From Cloacimonetes bacterium UBA5456 (GTDB taxonomy: Bacteria > Cloacimonadota > Cloacimonadia > Cloacimonadales > Cloacimonadaceae), in NCBI GenBank assembly GCA_002427325.1, contig DIQS01000051.1:1-18936 (forward strand): a DNA stretch of 18,936 nucleotides. The letters are read 5' to 3'. Shown in pieces: positions 15,326 through 18,936 of the stretch. The first letter of the stretch is position 1. The number at the start of each line of letters is the position of its first letter. The notes beneath the pieces were generated by a model. It ran no database searches and was not told the DNA's origin. It saw nothing but the letters and a program-made list of their open reading frames with translations. A program made the position numbers and the translations under genes.

Positions 15326-16564
15326 TCATATTTTTATCGTTCGTGCGTCTTTGATGCCTTTGTTTTCATCCACAAATTGCAGGAGTATCCACCCGGCAAC
15401 AAAGAAGAACAAGAGTGATAGGATGGCATAGCGAATATCACCAGTTTTGTAGGATATCCAACCATATAATATAGGGCCAATAATTGAGGAAAGCCTTCCT
15501 GTCAAGGTATAAAATCCAAAGAACTCAGCCTGTTTCTCATTTGGAGTTAGCTGAGAGAGCATGGTGCGGCTATTTGCCTGACTGCTACCAATCGCCAAAC
15601 CTGCCAAGAGCCCCACAAGATAATATTCATTTGCTGAGCGGCATAGGAAAGCCCAAACAACCACACTGATCCAGATGAAGATGGAAATAGAGAGCGATAG
15701 CTTTGCGCCTTTTTTATCCGTGAGCCAACCGAAAACAGCCGAGCCCAAGATAGAGGTAAACTGCGCATAAATGAAATACATCAACATATTATTTGTGGAC
15801 ATGCCAAACCTTTTTTGTCCATAGATGGAAGCAAAGACAATCACCGTCGCAATCCCATCATTATAAATAAAATAGCTGAAGATAAACTTAATCAATTCGG
15901 GATAGCTTCTCATGTTTTTAATCGAAGAATAGACTCGCCTATATGCCGTCTTAAAATAGTTTGTCCGCTTTGAGGGCAGCCTGATTTCCTTCACCCAAAT
16001 GAAGGTGAAAATACTGAAAATAAAGAAATGGAGCGCAATCATGGGAAAGACATAGCGCACACTGAGATTATTTATGATGATCATGGACAAAACGAGCGAC
16101 AAAAGCCCGCCCACATAGCCGATTGCCCAGCCATAACCGGAAACTTTGCCCATGCTATCAGGCGACGCCACCTCCGGCAAGAATGCGTCATAAAACACGT
16201 TTGCAGAATTAAAGCCAAAGTTTGCAATGATGAAGAAGATCATCCCGCGCATGACCTGCCCTTCATGCACAAAAAACAATAGTGCCGTGAAGATAATCGC
16301 AAGATAGGTATTAATGAAAAGAAACTTTTTCTTGGCGCGCGAATAGTCGGCGATTGCACCCATGATCGGCGCAGAGAGTGCAACCAAGGTCATGGAGATT
16401 CCCACCGCCCTGCCCCAGAGCATCTCGCCCAAACCCACATCGCCCACCACAACCGTGCTCATGAAATATGCACTATATACCACCGTCACGATAATGGTGG
16501 TAAATGCCGAATTGGCAAAGTCATACATCATCCAGCCAAAGCTTTGCTTATTGAAAAGCTTCAT
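15326..16564 (-). CDS. MFS transporter of the UMF1/Atg22-like type
   Basis: An inner-membrane protein of 412 residues with about twelve hydrophobic helices. The start WMMYDFANSAFTT (11-23) is the signature of the Atg22-like (UMF1) branch of the major facilitator superfamily. The short charged loop after helix 3, DYSRAKKKF, and TDKKGAKLS in the second half are the MFS intracellular-loop motifs. A positive cytoplasmic loop (KRTNYFKTAYRR) separates the two halves. The fungal relative exports amino acids from vacuoles; bacterial substrates are unknown. The ATG at 16564 overlaps the recF stop (ATGA) and follows GGGAGATATAAG, so it is translated together with recF. The gene stands where gyrB would be in the classical origin-region order. 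Confidence 0.9.
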   Translation of the reverse strand: MKLFNKQSFGWMMYDFANSAFTTIIVTVVYSAYFMSTVVVGDVGLGEMLWGRAVGISMTLVALSAPIMGAIADYSRAKKKFLFINTYLAIIFTALLFFVHEGQVMRGMIFFIIANFGFNSANVFYDAFLPEVASPDSMGKVSGYGWAIGYVGGLLSLVLSMIIINNLSVRYVFPMIALHFFIFSIFTFIWVKEIRLPSKRTNYFKTAYRRVYSSIKNMRSYPELIKFIFSYFIYNDGIATVIVFASIYGQKRFGMSTNNMLMYFIYAQFTSILGSAVFGWLTDKKGAKLSLSISIFIWISVVVWAFLCRSANEYYLVGLLAGLAIGSSQANSRTMLSQLTPNEKQAEFFGFYTLTGRLSSIIGPILYGWISYKTGDIRYAILSLLFFFVAGWILLQFVDENKGIKDARTIKI

Positions 16565-17631
16565 CTTATATCTCCCAGAGAAATCACTTTTGCATCCTCG
16601 AAGATGCCTTCGATATCCCTATTTGGACTGGCGACAAAGATTTGATGATTGGGATCAATCAACGAGCGCACCTGGTGGCTGTGCTTCTCATCCAACTCGG
16701 CAAAAATGTCGTCAAAAAGCAGGATGGGCTTGATCCCCGTGTGTTTTTCGATCAACTGCGCCTGCGCCGTTTTCAGGCGAATAACCGCCATTCTCTTTTG
16801 CCCTTGCGAAGCAAAGCTGCGCATATTATTTGACTCTATTTCAAAGAGATAGTCGTCAAGATGTGCGCCGAGCATACAGCGTTGCCACTTGATCTCGGAA
16901 CTTTGCACGTTTTTCAGGCTTTTCTCCCAGCCTTGTTCATCGCGGCTAAATGCTTCTTTTTGAACGGGTTCATAGGAGAGCGAAAAGCCGGGACTACTCC
17001 CGTTTGTCTCGATGGTTTTTTCCAATACTTCATTTATCAGCTTCAGATATTTTTCCCGATAGGGATAAAGCTCCAAAAGTGTGCTAATAAAGCGTTTATC
17101 CCAAACCTTTTTCTCCTCGGCATCAAATTCAGTTTTAAAGAGTTTATTGCGCTGATCCACCGCATGCAGATAGTTTCTCAGCTTTTCAAGATAGTCCGGA
17201 AAGAGTTGTGCAATAGCGAGATCGAAGTATTGCCGACGCAGCGAAGGGCCGCCATTGATCAGCAGAATATCCTCCGGCGCAGAGTATATCACTTTCACCA
17301 AAGAAAAGAGCTCACTGAGCCTTGCGGCAACCTTAGAATTGATTTTGAGCAGTTTTCTCCGCTCCTGAAAGCTGAGCTGAATCCTTAAGGGAAGGCTCTC
17401 CTCATCGGAATAAACAGCATCCACGGCAAAGCTATCTTCCCCGTTTTTCATGAGGTCATTGTCCAAATGGTAGCGCACAGATTTCCCAATGGATGTGTAA
17501 GCAATTGCTTCCATCAGGTTTGTCTTTCCGCTGCCATTTGGACCAAGGATGAGATTCACCTTGTGAGAAAACTCAAACTCCTGATCGCTATAACTGCGAA
17601 AGCTATAGAGACGTATCTTCTTTAATTCCAA
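16561..17631 (-). CDS. recF: DNA replication and repair protein RecF
   Basis: An SMC-like ATPase that helps load RecA at single-strand gaps, 356 residues (E. coli about 357). Walker A is GPNGSGKTN (30-38), the signature is FASQGQKR (273-280) and Walker B is ILLFDDIFAELD (303-314). The usual GPHRDD motif before the signature reads GAHLDD (255-260), so its conserved Arg is Leu. The start is a TTG at 17631. The preceding codon is TAA and no other start codon precedes the conserved IRLYSFRSY, so the TTG is forced. No ribosome-binding site is visible in front of it. Expression is therefore likely low and dependent on dnaN, whose stop lies 19 nt upstream. The MFS gene follows with a 4-nt overlap. 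Confidence 0.95.
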   Translation of the reverse strand: MELKKIRLYSFRSYSDQEFEFSHKVNLILGPNGSGKTNLMEAIAYTSIGKSVRYHLDNDLMKNGEDSFAVDAVYSDEESLPLRIQLSFQERRKLLKINSKVAARLSELFSLVKVIYSAPEDILLINGGPSLRRQYFDLAIAQLFPDYLEKLRNYLHAVDQRNKLFKTEFDAEEKKVWDKRFISTLLELYPYREKYLKLINEVLEKTIETNGSSPGFSLSYEPVQKEAFSRDEQGWEKSLKNVQSSEIKWQRCMLGAHLDDYLFEIESNNMRSFASQGQKRMAVIRLKTAQAQLIEKHTGIKPILLFDDIFAELDEKHSHQVRSLIDPNHQIFVASPNRDIEGIFEDAKVISLGDIR

Positions 17632-17650
17632 TTATTAGTCGAGGCGTCAC

Positions 17651-18805
17651 TTAGGAGCGCAAAGGCATGAGCAGGAAGGTGATTTCTTCGTTTTCCTGAT
17701 TTGCCTGATTGTAGATCATCAAAGGATCGCGCGATGTTCCCAGCTTGATCACCACTTTTTCGCTATCCACAACTTCCAAGATGCTAAGCATATAGCGGAA
17801 GCTGAAAGATACTCCGGTCTCAATGCCTTCAAAATGATAGTCATCAAGATTTTCCTTTGCATCACCGGTGTCGCGGCTGGTGGTATTCACCAAAAATTGC
17901 TCGCCACCCACCTCGATACGGATGCGCTGATTTTCACCGGGAGCAACGAGTGCAACACGGCGGATAGCATCTTGCAATGTATCTTTCTTCACCTCAAAGC
18001 GGTTCTGCAATTGAACATCAAATGCCTTCTGATATTCAGGATATTTGTGTTCAATGATCTGCGAAAAGACGAGATAGCTTCCATAACTGAAAATCACCTT
18101 GTTGGATTCGATCAAAAAGCTCACTTCCTTGTGCTGACTGTCATAAATCTTTTGCATGAAAGCTAAGGTCTTCACAGGGATGATCTTCTCAATCACGCCC
18201 TCATCACTGCCGTCATCAGAAAAAGCAGGAGAACCGGCAGGGAAAAGGATGGAATTATTGATCTTTATCTCGGCAACCTTGCGACCATCCGTTGCAGCCA
18301 TGAGATGACTGTCGCCCATGATCTTCCAACAAACGCCGGTGAGAACCTTTCTGTTCACATCCGAGGAAACGGCAAATTGAGTCTTGGAAATCATACGGTT
18401 GAATAGCTTTGCGTCGATTTTGACGGCGCTGGAAAGATTGATTTCGGGAACCAAGGGGAAGAGAGTGTGATCGGCAATAAGTAGATTAAAGTCGATTTTA
18501 TTGCTCTGAATCCGCAGCAAATCTTCATGACGGCTAAAGTTTATCATCGCCTCGGGCATGGCATGAATAATCTCATTAAAATGTTTGCTGGAAACGGCGA
18601 TTGACCCGCTATCGTTCACGGCTGCGTCCACCTCTGCAACCACGGTGATCTCCAAATCCGATGTTGTGATGCGAACTTTTCCGGTTTCCACCGAAGCTTG
18701 AATTAAATAGTTGGTGAGAATAGGAGAGACGTTTTTTGAAGGGGCAACGCTGACTAAGTGCTGAATGCAATTCTGCAGATCTTTTTTGTCTATCGCAAAT
18801 TTCAT
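17651..18805 (-). CDS. dnaN: DNA polymerase III subunit beta (sliding clamp)
   Basis: Forms the ring-shaped dimer that holds the replicative polymerase on DNA. The 384 residues make three similar clamp domains (about 1-125, 130-255, 260-384). The start MKFAIDKKDLQNCIQHLVSV is typical, as are VRITTSDLEITV in domain 1 and the closing EITFLLMPLRS, which carries the C-terminal MP-R signature of the family. It is slightly longer than the E. coli clamp, with an insertion of about ten residues in the second domain (PAGSPAFSDDGSDEG). The ATG at 18805 follows GAGGTTATC. recF is 19 nt downstream, the classical order near the chromosomal origin; dnaA is not in the window. Confidence 0.98.
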   Translation of the reverse strand: MKFAIDKKDLQNCIQHLVSVAPSKNVSPILTNYLIQASVETGKVRITTSDLEITVVAEVDAAVNDSGSIAVSSKHFNEIIHAMPEAMINFSRHEDLLRIQSNKIDFNLLIADHTLFPLVPEINLSSAVKIDAKLFNRMISKTQFAVSSDVNRKVLTGVCWKIMGDSHLMAATDGRKVAEIKINNSILFPAGSPAFSDDGSDEGVIEKIIPVKTLAFMQKIYDSQHKEVSFLIESNKVIFSYGSYLVFSQIIEHKYPEYQKAFDVQLQNRFEVKKDTLQDAIRRVALVAPGENQRIRIEVGGEQFLVNTTSRDTGDAKENLDDYHFEGIETGVSFSFRYMLSILEVVDSEKVVIKLGTSRDPLMIYNQANQENEEITFLLMPLRS

Positions 18806-18838
18806 GATAACCTCATATAATATTTTTCTTCATCTTCC

Positions 18839-18866
18839 AAATTATTTCCTTATAATTTTCCGTCAA
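18839..18866 (-). promoter_or_regulatory. Candidate promoter of dnaN
   Basis: On the minus strand TTGACG (18861-18866) is followed after 16 nt by TAATTT (18839-18844), about 33 nt before the dnaN ATG. The -35 is 5 of 6, the -10 weak. Read as a Bacteroidota-type element it is TTG-N19-TAATTTG, close to the spacing seen before the DUF4175-like gene. dnaN could instead be transcribed from beyond the right edge. Confidence 0.3.
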
Positions 18867-18936
18867 TAGTTTTCTTTATTTTCCCTCAGATTTGCCTCAC
18901 TTTGCCATGGCTTCCTTAGAGGGTTCTGGTCATGAT

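Noticed and set aside
18863..18934. Minus-strand frame open from the right edge that could be the tail of an upstream gene such as dnaA
   Set aside because: Only 23 codons, ending in TGA, with no match to the DnaA C-terminus; an open frame of this length is expected by chance.
18806..18936. Replication origin next to dnaN
   Set aside because: No TTATCCACA-like DnaA boxes or AT-rich unwinding repeats in the 131 bases available.
1..18936. tRNA or rRNA genes, CRISPR arrays, insertion sequences
   Set aside because: No T-loop-type GTTCGAAT with matching acceptor arms, no regularly spaced repeats and no transposase; XerD looks like the housekeeping enzyme, not a mobile-element integrase.

Overview
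This window is a compact, one-directional stretch of a bacterial chromosome. Every gene I can support lies on the minus strand, so transcription runs from the right edge to the left. The lipoprotein signal peptides, the periplasmic binding proteins, and the single-pass or exported TPR and DUF4175-type proteins suggest a Gram-negative (diderm) organism. The gene set and protein style (dnaN-recF, a DUF4175-like envelope protein, an Atg22/UMF1-type transporter, moderate GC, terse intergenic gaps) would fit the FCB/Cloacimonadota neighbourhood. That placement is an impression from protein style, not something the sequence proves.

In transcription order, the first block (18805 down to 10620) is dnaN (beta clamp), recF, an MFS/UMF1-type transporter, a PotD-like polyamine-binding lipoprotein, aspS, purN and mtaB. 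Gaps are 13-28 nt, or the genes overlap (recF/MFS by an ATGA overlap; aspS/purN and purN/mtaB by tens of bases), so this is probably one long operon of housekeeping genes. dnaN-recF is the usual dnaA-dnaN-recF-gyrB neighbourhood, so the chromosomal origin may lie beyond the right edge, but I see no DnaA box in the 131 bases past dnaN.

A 459-base gene-free stretch (10161-10619) follows. It holds a bulged hairpin, a short palindrome and a possible promoter for the second block.

The second block (10160 down to 1143) is a 1072-residue DUF4175-like membrane/coiled-coil protein, a secreted TPR protein coupled to it, guaB (IMP dehydrogenase), xerD (tyrosine recombinase), a ThiY/NMT1-type substrate-binding lipoprotein and its ABC ATPase. 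The block ends at a clear rho-independent terminator (1093-1129). The transport pair has no permease gene in the window, and the PotD-like protein has no PotABC neighbours, so both binding proteins are orphans here.

The left edge carries most of an unusual sigma-factor-like gene (914 down past base 1). It has an ECF-type region 2, what looks like a second diverged copy of region 2 before it, a region-4-like helix-turn-helix and a long C-terminal extension. Its promoter region is bracketed by a perfect 8-bp inverted repeat and follows a row of three hairpins.

The parts least explained by textbook families are the sigma-like protein with its promoter architecture, and the DUF4175/TPR pair.
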